40,145 bases of DNA from Sphaerimonospora mesophila NBRC 14179 = JCM 3151. Lineage in GTDB: Bacteria > Actinomycetota > Actinomycetes > Streptosporangiales > Streptosporangiaceae. Below, piece after piece: positions 29,302-38,569 of this stretch (positions are counted from its first letter, which is position 1; every line of letters starts with the position of its first letter). The notes under the pieces are model-generated. The model was not told where the DNA came from, did no database searches, and was given only the letters and a program-made list of their open reading frames with translations. The stretch covers positions 1 through 40,145 of the forward strand of contig BCRI01000063.1 of the NCBI GenBank assembly GCA_001552515.1, written 5' to 3'. The translations under genes were made by a program, and so were the position numbers.

Positions 29302-30170
29302 TGGCCGGGCAGACGGGGATCGACACCGGTGTGGCGGACGGCGATCCACGCCTGGCGCGGCTGTCGCTCAACCAGATGACCACCAAGCCCTGGTCGGTGC
29401 GGGAGGCCGTCGAGGGCTGCGTGCGGGCCGGCATCCCGGCGATCGGGCTGTGGCGCGGGCCGGTGGCCGAGGCCGGGGTGCGGGCCGCCGCGAAGATCGT
29501 CGCCGACGCCGGGATCCGCGTGTCGTCGCTGTGCCGCGGCGGCTTCCTCACCGAGTCCGGTGACGCGGGCCGCGCCGCGCTGGACGACAACCGGCGGGCC
29601 GTCGACGAGGCGGTCGCCCTCGGCACGGACTGCCTGGTCATGGTCGTCGGCGGGCTGCCCGCCGGTTCCCGTGACCTGCCCGGCGCGCGGCGGCGGGTGG
29701 CCGACGCGGTGGCCGAGCTGGCCCCGTACGCCGCGGAGCGGGGGGTGCGCCTGGCCCTGGAGCCGTTGCATCCGATGTACTGCGCGGACCGGGCCGTCCT
29801 GTCGACCCTGAAGCAGGCGCTCGACATCGCCGAGCGGTTCCCGGTCGAGCAGGTCGGGGTCGTCGTCGACACGTTCCACGTCTGGTGGGACCCCGAGGTG
29901 TGGACGCAGATCGCGCGGGCGGGCGCCCGCATCGCGGCCTTCCAGGTGTGCGACTTCCTCACCCCGCTCCCGGCCGACGTGCTGCTCGGCCGCGGCATGA
30001 TGGGCGACGGCCACATCGAGTTTCCGCCGTTCACGCGGGCGGTCGCGCAGGCCGGGTACACCGGCGACATCGAGGTCGAGATCTTCAACGCCGAGGTGTG
30101 GGCGACCGACCTCGACGAGGTGCTGGCCACGATGAAGGAGCGCTACATCCGGTTGGTACTGGAGGGCTGA
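29301..30170 (+). CDS. Sugar phosphate isomerase/epimerase (xylose-isomerase-like TIM barrel)
   Basis: This protein of about 289 residues shows RLSLNQMTTKPWSVREAVEG, GLWRGPVAEAG, SLCRGGFLTES, LVMVVGGLP, VRLALEPLHPMYCADRA (metal-binding E), VGVVVDTFHVWWDP (D-x-x-H) and ARIAAFQVCDF, then GHIEFPPFTRAVAQAG and VEIFN. These are the metal-binding positions of AP-endonuclease-2/IolE-type barrels. It probably isomerises or epimerises a keto-sugar from the Gfo/Idh step. ATG 29301 overlaps the previous stop (TGATG); the GTG at 29298 is an equal alternative. The glycerate kinase start overlaps its stop. Confidence 0.88.
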   Translation: MAGQTGIDTGVADGDPRLARLSLNQMTTKPWSVREAVEGCVRAGIPAIGLWRGPVAEAGVRAAAKIVADAGIRVSSLCRGGFLTESGDAGRAALDDNRRAVDEAVALGTDCLVMVVGGLPAGSRDLPGARRRVADAVAELAPYAAERGVRLALEPLHPMYCADRAVLSTLKQALDIAERFPVEQVGVVVDTFHVWWDPEVWTQIARAGARIAAFQVCDFLTPLPADVLLGRGMMGDGHIEFPPFTRAVAQAGYTGDIEVEIFNAEVWATDLDEVLATMKERYIRLVLEG

Positions 30171-31264
30171 TGCGGGTCGTCATGGCACCGGACTCGTTCA
30201 AGGGCAGCCTGGCGGCCGGTGACGCCGCACGCGCGCTCGCGCGGGGCTGGCTCGCCCGGCGGCCCGCCGACGAGGTGCGCCTGCTTCCCCTCGCCGACGG
30301 CGGCGAGGGGGTCATCGACGCTTTCGCGGCGGCGCTGCCGGCGGGTGAGCGCAGGACGGTGACGGCGCCCGGACCGGACGGCCGGCCGGTCTCCGCCGCC
30401 TGGTCGCTGCTGCCCGACGGGTCGGCCGTCCTCGAACTCGCCCAGTCCAGCGGGCTGCCGCTCATGCGCGGCCCGGACCCGCTCGGCGCCCACACCTACG
30501 GGCTCGGCGTGGTCATGCGCGCGGCCCTCGACGCCGGCGCCTCCCGCCTGGTCATCGGGCTGGGCGGGTCGGCGTCGACCGATGGCGGTACGGGCGCCCT
30601 GCGCGCACTGGGCCTGCGGCTGCTCGACGGACGCGGCCGTGATCTACCGCTCGGCGGCGCCGCGCTCCTCGACCTGGCCCGCATCGACACCGGCGACCTG
30701 CTCCCGCCACCCCCCGGCGGGACGCGGCTGCTGGTGGACGTGACGGCGCCGCTGGTCGGGCCGGCCGGAGCCGCGGCGACGTACGGCCCGCAGAAGGGCG
30801 CGCGACCGGGCGAGGTCGACCTGCTGGACCGGGCACTGCGACGGCTCGCGGCGGTGGCGGGCGGAGATCCCGACCAGCCGGGGGCGGGCGCCGCCGGCGG
30901 CACCTCCTACGGCCTGGCCACGCTGTGGGGCGCGCAGATCATGCCGGGCGCCCGGACGATCGCCGCGCTGGTCGGGCTGCCGGAAGCGCTCGCCGACGCC
31001 GATGTCGTCATCACCGGTGAGGGATGTTTCGACGAGACCTCGCTGACCGGCAAGGTCGTCGGCTCGCTGCTGGACCAGGCCGGGCAGGCCGCGGTGCGGG
31101 TCGGCGTCGTCGCCGGTCAGATGGCGGGTCCGGTGCCGGTGACGGTGTCGGAGGCGGTCTCACTCGCCGACCTCGCCGGGTCGGTCGGCGCCGCGCTGGA
31201 CGACCCGGCGAAATGGCTGGTCGAGGCCGGTGACGCCATGGCACGGAGAATGACCGGCGGCTGA
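30170..31264 (+). CDS. Glycerate kinase, GarK/GlxK family
   Basis: This 364-residue protein starts RVVMAPDSFKGSLAAGDAAR and has LLPLADGGEGVIDAF, VIGLGGSASTDGGTGALRA, LLVDVTAPLVGP, TYGPQKGA and VITGEGCFDETSLTGKVVG, all signatures of the glycerate kinase type 1 fold. It phosphorylates D-glycerate with ATP and so sends a three-carbon product into glycolysis. ATG 30170 overlaps the upstream TGA. Its place at the end of the operon indicates that the pathway yields glycerate or hydroxypyruvate, unlike the oxidative glucarate route that ends in 2-oxoglutarate. Confidence 0.92.
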   Translation: MRVVMAPDSFKGSLAAGDAARALARGWLARRPADEVRLLPLADGGEGVIDAFAAALPAGERRTVTAPGPDGRPVSAAWSLLPDGSAVLELAQSSGLPLMRGPDPLGAHTYGLGVVMRAALDAGASRLVIGLGGSASTDGGTGALRALGLRLLDGRGRDLPLGGAALLDLARIDTGDLLPPPPGGTRLLVDVTAPLVGPAGAAATYGPQKGARPGEVDLLDRALRRLAAVAGGDPDQPGAGAAGGTSYGLATLWGAQIMPGARTIAALVGLPEALADADVVITGEGCFDETSLTGKVVGSLLDQAGQAAVRVGVVAGQMAGPVPVTVSEAVSLADLAGSVGAALDDPAKWLVEAGDAMARRMTGG

Positions 31265-31294
31265 GCCGCGGCTCTCGCGACGATTCCGATCGGC

Positions 31295-31314
31295 GGCCCC
31301 CTGAAGCGGGGGCC
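31295..31314. terminator. Hairpin between glycerate kinase and aldehyde dehydrogenase
   Basis: GGCCCCC (31295-31301) pairs with GGGGGCC (31308-31314) around TGAAGC. It lies between two convergent genes, only four bases from the aldehyde dehydrogenase stop, and may end both transcripts. Confidence 0.6.
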
Positions 31315-31317
31315 CGG

Positions 31318-32808
<1,491 letters not shown>

Positions 32809-32874
32809 ACAGGTCTCCTGATCGGTCTCAGCGGTGGAGTCGGCGTCGGATTTCTTGACGGTGGGGGAGGCCGG

Positions 32875-34911
32875 TCACCCGGGGCTCCCGGGGTGTGCCG
32901 TGCCGACCGATCGCGCCAGTGACGCGGCGGCGGCCCGGTCGAGCCGCCCGTCCACCACGACGGTGATCACTCGGCGGGTCAGCGTGTCCGTGACGGGCAG
33001 CGGCCGGTCCCAGGCCAGCGCGGGACCCACGCCGGGGTACTCCGCCACCCGCACGAACCACGGGTCCACCGGACCGGCCTGTACGAAGACCAGGCTCCAG
33101 GCGTCGGACACCAGCGCCAGCCAGGGGGAGCGGCTGCCGTGAACGTCGCGTTCGCCCTCCGCCTCGCCGGTGAACACGGCCGGGTTCGACGCGTCCTTGG
33201 GCGCGCGCCAGAAGAACCCGCCGTATCCGGCGCCCGGCCGTCCCTTGCACGCCGAGCTCCTGATCTCCAGCGGCTCGCGTACGGTGAGCGTGAAGGCGAA
33301 GTCCAGCGCCCACGCGCCGCCCGCCTGCACCGGCCCGGCCAGGACGGTCCGCCGCTCCCCGGCGATGGTCGCGCCGTCGGGGCCGAGCCACGTCAGCTCC
33401 TCGTGGAACCCGCCCTCGCACTCCTCGAAGGCGTCGTGCCGCTGCCGGCCGTGGTCGCCCAGCCAGACCGGGCCCCGGTCGCGGACGAAGGTCCTGCCAC
33501 CCCAGAAGTTCACCCCGCCGACGTCCGCGACGGCCAGGCCGGCGCCCAGGTGATGGACGTGGTCGGCGGGGCGTAACTCGGTCACCCGCACGCCGGCGAG
33601 CGTCCGCACCGGGTGCAGGTACGGTCGCGGCGCGTCGGTCGCCGGCAGGTCGGGCCGCCATACGTAGGAGGCCACCGGCGTCCCGGTCACCCGCAGTGTC
33701 CGCGTGTCCGCCGCCTGTGGATCCCGCGCCGTCGTTCCGGCCGCCTGTGGGTCCGGTGAGGTCGTGCCCGCCGCCGGTGGGCGCCAGGTGGTCGGCCGCG
33801 CCGTCGCCCATGCCGCGTACGGCTCCGAGCTCAGCTCGGAGAAGAGGGCCAGCCGCCGGGCGCTTCGGTCCGTCAACTCCCTGACGCCGGGAAGCTCGCG
33901 CCGGTCGGCGTGGATCGTCTGGTGCTCCGCCGCGATCGGCAGCGGGTCGGGCGCCAGTCGCACCGCCTCGAGGAACTCCATGAAGGCGCCGGTGCGCGGG
34001 AGCGGCACGAGCAGTTCCGCGCCGTTCCTGACGTGCTCGATCAGGTTCTCCAGCAGGTTCACCCGGGGGTGGACCGTCCCGTCGAGGTCGTCGGTGGTGT
34101 AGGTCAGCCGGGCCGTGCCCGCCGACCCGTGCACGATCAGGTACGGCTCGGACCGCCCGGTCGCGCACAGCGACACGGCCACCGTGATCACCTGGCCGTT
34201 CGCCAGGTGGATGCGGGCAGCGGCGGTGTCGTCCGACTCGATCGGGTTGGCGTGGAACAGCTCGAGCTCGACCGAGGCGATCACGCCCCGCTCCTCGGCT
34301 CCGGCGACCGCGAGCGCGGTGGCGGTGGCGTGTGCGAACGGGTTGGTGAGCGCGCCGTCCATCACCGCCCGCCCGTTCAGCCGGCGGCGGCCGGCCCAGG
34401 GCGAACGGGTGAAGTAGTCGGCCGGCCGTTCCCACGCGCCCGCCACCCCGATGCCCCGGATCTCGCCGAGCGCGCCGGAGGCGATCCGCTCGCGCAGCGC
34501 GGGGATCGCGGCTGAGCCGAGGCTCTGGAAGCCGACCTGGCAGGCCAGCCCGCTCCGCTCGGCGGCCACGGCGATCTGCTCGAATCCGGCGAGCGACGCC
34601 GCGGGCGGCTTCTCCAGCAGCACGTGGGAGCCCGCGCGCAGCGCGGTCACCGCGAGGTCGTCGTGGGTGTCGATGGGCGTGCACAGGATCGTGATCTCCG
34701 CACCGGTGCGTTCGATCAGCTCGGACAGGCCGTCGGGACGCGCCTGCTCGGGAGTGCCGAGGCCGTCCAGCCGCTCCGCCTCCACCGGGCGCACGTCGCA
34801 GACCCCGGCCAGCTCCACCAGTCCCCGGGCGGCCAGCCCGCGCAGGTTCTCCAGGTGCGAGCGGCCGTGGCCGTACGCGCCCGCGAGCACGACCCTGGTC
34901 AACTCGCCCAT
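32875..34911 (-). CDS. Fusion of Gfo/Idh/MocA oxidoreductase and PmoA-like DUF6807 domain
   Basis: This 678-residue protein has two domains. Residues 1 to about 365 form an oxidoreductase: VVLAGAYGHGRSHLENL, ILCTPIDTHDDLAV, EKPPAAS at 100 and MDGALTNPFAHAT. A Thr/Pro-rich linker (about 370-405) repeats PAAGTTSPD, QAAGTTARD and QAADTRT. Residues of about 410 to 670 resemble the PmoA/DUF6807 beta-sandwich (LHPVRTLAGVRVTEL, DHVHHLGAGLAVADVGGVNF, WRAPKDASNPAVFTG). DUF6807 is often a separate gene beside Gfo/Idh genes. Despite its PmoA name, it is not a methane monooxygenase. ATG 34911 overlaps the dehydratase stop by 13 bases. Substrate unknown; an acid-sugar oxidation or sensing role is possible. 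Confidence 0.85.
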   Translation of the reverse strand: MGELTRVVLAGAYGHGRSHLENLRGLAARGLVELAGVCDVRPVEAERLDGLGTPEQARPDGLSELIERTGAEITILCTPIDTHDDLAVTALRAGSHVLLEKPPAASLAGFEQIAVAAERSGLACQVGFQSLGSAAIPALRERIASGALGEIRGIGVAGAWERPADYFTRSPWAGRRRLNGRAVMDGALTNPFAHATATALAVAGAEERGVIASVELELFHANPIESDDTAAARIHLANGQVITVAVSLCATGRSEPYLIVHGSAGTARLTYTTDDLDGTVHPRVNLLENLIEHVRNGAELLVPLPRTGAFMEFLEAVRLAPDPLPIAAEHQTIHADRRELPGVRELTDRSARRLALFSELSSEPYAAWATARPTTWRPPAAGTTSPDPQAAGTTARDPQAADTRTLRVTGTPVASYVWRPDLPATDAPRPYLHPVRTLAGVRVTELRPADHVHHLGAGLAVADVGGVNFWGGRTFVRDRGPVWLGDHGRQRHDAFEECEGGFHEELTWLGPDGATIAGERRTVLAGPVQAGGAWALDFAFTLTVREPLEIRSSACKGRPGAGYGGFFWRAPKDASNPAVFTGEAEGERDVHGSRSPWLALVSDAWSLVFVQAGPVDPWFVRVAEYPGVGPALAWDRPLPVTDTLTRRVITVVVDGRLDRAAAASLARSVGTAHPGSPG

Positions 34912-35951
34912 GTCAGCCCCAGCCCCGCCTGTCCGCCCGAGCGCAGCTCCGCGCCGCCGATCTCCACCGGGTACGGCTCGGCGAGCAGCCCGAGGTCGGA
35001 CAGGGAGGCGTCCTCGACCAGCTCGACCATGGCCGGATGGTGCAGTGTCAGCGCGAGCTGCCCCGACAGCTCGGTCAGCAGATGAGGGTGGACCGGGACG
35101 TCGAAGGCCCGCGCCAGCTCGGCTATGCGCAGGAACGGGGTGATCCCGCCGACCCTGACCACATTGGGCTGGACCACGTCGCACGCGCCCGCCGTGAGGA
35201 GGTCGCGGAAGCCGTGGACGGTGTAGACGTTCTCTCCGACCGCCACCGGCACGCCGATGCTCCGGCGCAGCTCCACGTGGGCGGCGACGTCGTCGGCCGG
35301 CAGCGGCTCCTCGATCCAGTGCGGGTCGTACGGCGCGAGCGCGGCGATGGCGCGGCGGGCCCGGTGCAGATCCCACCGCTGGTTGGCGTCGATCATCAGC
35401 AGCGTGCCGGGGCCGATGACCTCGCGGACCGCGGCGACCCGCTCGACGTCCTCGGCCGGTTCGGGCCTGCCGACCTTGATCTTGACGGCCGGATATCCCG
35501 CGGCGCGCCAGCGCCGGGCCTGCTCGACCAGTTCCTCGAGCGAATAGTGCAGGTTCACGCCGCTGCCGTACACCGGGACGCTCCCGCGGCGCGGCCCGAG
35601 CACGTCCACCAGGGAGGACTCCCCGCAGCGCAGGTCCCACAGCGCCAGGTCGACCCCGGCCATCGCGATCGTGGTCAGGCCGCCGCGCCCGGCCTCGCTC
35701 AGGTGCCGGGAGAGCCGGTCCCACACCAGCTCGGGGTGGGCCGGGAGACCGATCAGCGCGTCCCTGATGTCGTGCTCCAGCAGAGCCCGTACGGCCTCAG
35801 CCCCGATCTGCGGCGTCCAGGAGAAGCCGGTGCCGGTCCGTCCGTCCTCCAGCGTGATCTCGCACACGATCACGTGGTTGTACCGCACGTCAGCACCCCA
35901 CGGGCGACGCAGCGGCATCGTACGCGGCGTGGTCCTCAGGTCCTTGATCAT
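34899..35951 (-). CDS. Enolase-superfamily (mandelate racemase/muconate lactonizing) acid-sugar dehydratase
   Basis: This 350-residue protein has the superfamily capping domain and modified TIM barrel. K157/K159 lie in AVKIKVGRP, D188 in MIDANQRW, E214 in WIEEPLPADD, E240 in VAVGENVYT, and the histidine of the barrel end lies in VPVHPHLLTELS (288-290). The KxK motif with His points to dehydration of a sugar acid (D-galactonate or similar) or racemisation. It differs clearly from the GudD-like protein. ATG 35951 overlaps the TGA of a 24-codon ORF. The fusion gene overlaps its end by 13 bases. Confidence 0.88.
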   Translation of the reverse strand: MIKDLRTTPRTMPLRRPWGADVRYNHVIVCEITLEDGRTGTGFSWTPQIGAEAVRALLEHDIRDALIGLPAHPELVWDRLSRHLSEAGRGGLTTIAMAGVDLALWDLRCGESSLVDVLGPRRGSVPVYGSGVNLHYSLEELVEQARRWRAAGYPAVKIKVGRPEPAEDVERVAAVREVIGPGTLLMIDANQRWDLHRARRAIAALAPYDPHWIEEPLPADDVAAHVELRRSIGVPVAVGENVYTVHGFRDLLTAGACDVVQPNVVRVGGITPFLRIAELARAFDVPVHPHLLTELSGQLALTLHHPAMVELVEDASLSDLGLLAEPYPVEIGGAELRSGGQAGLGLTWAS

Positions 35952-36022
35952 AGGGACACCAGGGTGAGGCCCGGGCCGTCGAGAGGCGGCACGGGGAGGA
36001 GCGGGACCCCGCTGAGGTTCAT
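35948..36022 (-). CDS. 24-residue small ORF, coupled to the dehydratase gene
   Basis: ATG 36022 opens a 24-codon frame of hydrophobic Pro- and Leu-rich residues (MNLSGVPLLPVPPL then DGPGLTLVSL). AAAGGA lies nine bases upstream, a good ribosome-binding site. Its TGA overlaps the ATG of the dehydratase gene (ATGA). The dehydratase itself lacks an independent Shine-Dalgarno, so this ORF may exist to couple its translation. It may also be the remnant of a longer gene. It sits in a 121-base gap after the SDR gene. Confidence 0.5.
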   Translation of the reverse strand: MNLSGVPLLPVPPLDGPGLTLVSL

Positions 36023-36072
36023 GATCGATGATCCTTTCGGGAGGGCTCGGCGTCCGGAAGACGGCGTGGTGC

Positions 36073-36954
36073 TCAGGTCAGCTCGGTTCGCCAGCTGCGC
36101 TTGGCCTGCCAGCCGAGCAGCCGCTCGGCCTTGGCCGAGGAGAAGGCGGGGGTGGTGCCCGTGAGGGCGGCCGCGAAGGCGGCGGTGGAAGGGATGACCC
36201 GCGGCAGCAGCTCCGCGAGCGGCTCGCGGGCCAGCGCGTCCGCCGCGCCGGCGAAGAAGACCTCGCCGTTGGGCAGGTCGGGCAGCCGGTCGAGCAGGGT
36301 GAGCAGCAGGTCGGCCGCGTCGCGGGCGTCGATGTAGTTGAACAGCGAGACACCGGCGATGTCCGGCCGGTCCAGCCGCTCGGCGATCGTGTGCCCCGAC
36401 TGGGTCGGCGCCCCCTCCCACTCCTCCGGCGCGATCACGAAGCAGGGCCGTATCGCGGCCATCTTCGTCTCGGCCGTACGGGCGAAGGAGCGCATCGTCT
36501 CCTCGGCGACCAGCTTGGACAGGCTGTAGGCGTTCCACGGCTGGGCCGGGTGGTCCTCGTCGATGGGCAGGTAGGCGGGGGTCCAGCCGGTCGGCGAGCC
36601 GTACCCGATGACGGTCGGGCTGCTCGCCACGATCATCTTGCGCACGCCCAGCGCCACGGCCGCGTCGCACATGTTGAAGGCCAGCTGCGAGTTCGTGCGG
36701 AACGTCACCAGGTCGCTGCGGCTGAACGGAGTCGCGATGGCGGCCAGATGCACGACCGTGTCGGGCCGGAACCGGGCGATCACCTCGTAGGCCTCGCCGA
36801 GGTCGGCGAGGTCTGCGGGGAGGGCGGCGGCGGCGTCGGCGGGGGTGCCCGGCGCCCGGTCCACACCGATCACCTCGTGGCCGGCCGCGGCGAGCGCGGA
36901 CACGACGCTGCGCCCGAGGCGCCCGGCGCTCCCGGTGACAAGAGTTCTGCTCAC
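36073..36954 (-). CDS. Extended SDR oxidoreductase, possibly uronate dehydrogenase
   Basis: This 293-residue NAD-dependent protein has TLVTGSAGRLGRSVV (GxxGxxG), PDTVVHLAAIATP, KMIVASSPTVIGYG (catalytic Ser/Thr) and NAYSLSKLVAEE (YxxxK). The layout resembles uronate dehydrogenase and UDP-glucose 4-epimerase-like proteins. Because GudD, KdgD and a 2-oxoglutarate semialdehyde dehydrogenase are nearby, uronate oxidation to glucaro-lactone is a reasonable guess, but unproven. GTG 36954 follows AAGGGA by nine bases. It is the first gene of the leftward operon and is divergent from galM. Confidence 0.8.
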   Translation of the reverse strand: MSRTLVTGSAGRLGRSVVSALAAAGHEVIGVDRAPGTPADAAAALPADLADLGEAYEVIARFRPDTVVHLAAIATPFSRSDLVTFRTNSQLAFNMCDAAVALGVRKMIVASSPTVIGYGSPTGWTPAYLPIDEDHPAQPWNAYSLSKLVAEETMRSFARTAETKMAAIRPCFVIAPEEWEGAPTQSGHTIAERLDRPDIAGVSLFNYIDARDAADLLLTLLDRLPDLPNGEVFFAGAADALAREPLAELLPRVIPSTAAFAAALTGTTPAFSSAKAERLLGWQAKRSWRTELT

Positions 36955-37272
36955 AAGTGTCTATCCCTTCTGGCAGTCCCCGAGGGACTCGGAGTCTGCA
37001 ACCAGTTGCACCAAACTGTGTCGCTAACCGCTCGAAACGTCAAGTGTTCAATTCGGTGATGTGGTTGACCTGCTATTTCGTGTCCAACGTCAATTGGAGG
37101 GCGCGCAACCGGTCGCAGTGCCGACGGTGATTTCCTGGACTGGACGCTGGTACAGGTACGACCGCTTGCGTTACGGTGCCGCCGTCGCCGCGGGCGCGGC
37201 CGCCACCCCACCGCCGCCGAGCGGGAGTCCGGCTCCGGCGATCAGGGAATCGATTCAGAGAGCGAGTCAACC
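36955..37272. promoter_or_regulatory. Divergent SDR/galM regulatory region
   Basis: This 318-base gap carries TGCAAC-CA-GTTGCA (36997-37010), a 14-bp palindrome of LacI type, and a hairpin AGTCCC-cga-GGGACT (36975-36989) in the SDR leader. It also has two ACGTCAA direct repeats (from about 37036 and 37086). TTGACC at about 37074 (rightward) and TTGACG (leftward, near 37042) are candidate -35 elements without clear partners. The rest of the gap, nearer galM, shows nothing that can be supported. Confidence 0.5.
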
Positions 37273-38229
37273 GTGAGATTTGGGGCTACACCCGCCGGAG
37301 AGACCGTGGACCGGCACGTCCTGGCGAACGGCCGGATGCGGGTCGGGATCCTGACCCTCGGCGCGATCATCCAGTCCGTCGAGCTGCCCGACGGGACCGA
37401 TGTCGTCCTCGGCCTGCCCACCGTGGCCGACTACCTCCAGCGCAGCCGCTACTTCGGCGCCCTGGTCGGCCGGTACGGCAACCGCATCGCGGGCGGCCGC
37501 TTCACCCTCGACGGCGTCCGCCATCAATTGCCGCGCAACGACAACGGGAACAGCCTCCACGGCGGGCGGACGGGGTTCGACAAGCGGATCTGGCGGGCCG
37601 AAGCGGACGGCGAGCGTGCCGTACGGCTGAGCTACGTCAGCCCGGACGGCGAGGAGGGCTACCCGGGCACGCTCACCACCTCGGTCACCTACACCCTCAC
37701 CGAGCGCGACGAGCTGCGGATCGACTACCACGCCACCACCGACGCGGCCACCGTGCTCAACCTGACCAACCACTCCTACTTCAACCTCGCCGGCTCGGGT
37801 GACGTACGCGATCACGTCGTTACCATCGAGGCCGACCACTACCTGCCGGTCGACGCCGGGAAGATCCCGCTGCCCGGGGCGCCCACGCCGGTGGCGGGCA
37901 CGCCGTACGACTTCACCCGGCCCATGGCGGTGGGGGCGCGGCTCGACGGCTGCTACGACCACTGCTACGTGTTGCGCCCCGGCGGCGTGATGCGGGTGGC
38001 GGAACCGGTGAGCGGCCGGGCGATGGAGGTGACGACCACCGAGCCGGGCGTCCAGTTCTACACCGGGCACATGCTGGACGGCGTCGCCACGCCGTACGGC
38101 AGGCACGCCGGGCTCTGCCTGGAGACGCAGCACTTCCCCGACTCGCCGAACCGGCCCGACTTCCCCTCGACCGTGCTCAGACCGGGGGAGGAGCATGTCT
38201 CCACCACCACCTACCGGTTCGTGAGCTGA
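37273..38229 (+). CDS. galM: Aldose 1-epimerase
   Basis: This 318-residue mutarotase interconverts alpha- and beta-anomers of aldoses, presumably to feed the sugar imported by the ABC system downstream. It has NGNSLHGGRTGFD with His96, LTNHSYFNLAG with the catalytic His167, and LCLETQHFPDSPN with the general base Glu284, then PNRPDFPSTVLRPGE. GTG 37273 starts the conserved RFGATPAGETVDR; the site upstream is weak. It lacks a signal peptide, so it is cytosolic. A bulged hairpin terminator follows, so the downstream ABC genes have their own promoter. Confidence 0.94.
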   Translation: MRFGATPAGETVDRHVLANGRMRVGILTLGAIIQSVELPDGTDVVLGLPTVADYLQRSRYFGALVGRYGNRIAGGRFTLDGVRHQLPRNDNGNSLHGGRTGFDKRIWRAEADGERAVRLSYVSPDGEEGYPGTLTTSVTYTLTERDELRIDYHATTDAATVLNLTNHSYFNLAGSGDVRDHVVTIEADHYLPVDAGKIPLPGAPTPVAGTPYDFTRPMAVGARLDGCYDHCYVLRPGGVMRVAEPVSGRAMEVTTTEPGVQFYTGHMLDGVATPYGRHAGLCLETQHFPDSPNRPDFPSTVLRPGEEHVSTTTYRFVS

Positions 38230-38275
38230 CCGTGTGCCGATCCAGGTCGTGACCCGGGCCGGACAGGGTCCGTAC

Positions 38276-38322
38276 GGGAGGCGCGCCGCGCCCGCCGGTC
38301 TTCCCGGCGCCGGCGCGCTCCC
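38276..38322 (+). terminator. Bulged GC hairpin after galM
   Basis: GGGAG-g-CGCGCC (38276-38287) pairs with GGCGCG-CTCCC (38312-38322) with one bulged G. An inner stem GCCGG/CCGGC (38294-38298, 38304-38308) has a TCTTC loop. It lies 47 bases past the galM stop. Confidence 0.6.
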
Positions 38323-38369
38323 GACCGTTCACGGAGTCGTCCGGTCGTCCACGACCGCCCGTCCATCAC

Positions 38370-38383
38370 TGCAACCGCTTGTA
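38370..38383. promoter_or_regulatory. LacI-type operator upstream of the ABC operon
   Basis: TGCAACCGCTTGTA (38370-38383) is an imperfect palindrome that matches the TGCAACCAGTTGCA site of the SDR promoter at 11 of 14 positions. It lies 119 bp upstream of the candidate ABC promoter. Confidence 0.45.
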
Positions 38384-38402
38384 ATAAGACGGTCGCCAAG
38401 TC

Positions 38403-38490
38403 GATAACTTTCCCACTCGCCGGGGATAGCCACCAACCCTGCTATCTGCATAAACATAGATCTCGACATATCGATAACGCCGAGATAACG
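38403..38490. repeat. GATAAC direct repeats before the ABC promoter
   Basis: GATAAC occurs at 38403, 38473 and 38484. The last two are GATAACG copies 11 bp apart, one helical turn, and end 11 bp before the -35 box. This spacing suits an activator or upstream regulator. Confidence 0.4.
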
Positions 38491-38501
38491 CCTGCAAAGG
38501 G

Positions 38502-38529
38502 TTGACGAACGTTTCCTCTGGGCTATAGG
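38502..38529 (+). promoter_or_regulatory. Promoter of the sugar ABC transporter operon
   Basis: TTGACG (38502-38507) and TATAGG (38524-38529) are 16 bp apart, the best sigma-70-like pair in this gap. GGGAGG at 38557-38562 then precedes the ATG at 38570. An LacI-type site and GATAAC repeats lie upstream. No gene is supported in the remaining gap 38230-38569. Confidence 0.55.
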
Positions 38530-38569
38530 AAAGCGCCCAATCCATCACGTCTCATCGGGAGGTCCCGTG

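Noticed and set aside
32875-35724. A single 949-codon protein joining the dehydratase region to the fusion protein
   Set aside because: The N-terminal third of this frame is the shadow of the dehydratase gene in another frame; oxidoreductase homology begins at ATG 34911.
38366-38548. 60-codon leftward ORF with plausible amino-acid composition
   Set aside because: It spans the ABC promoter, GATAAC repeats and operator, has no evident ribosome-binding site and no family resemblance.
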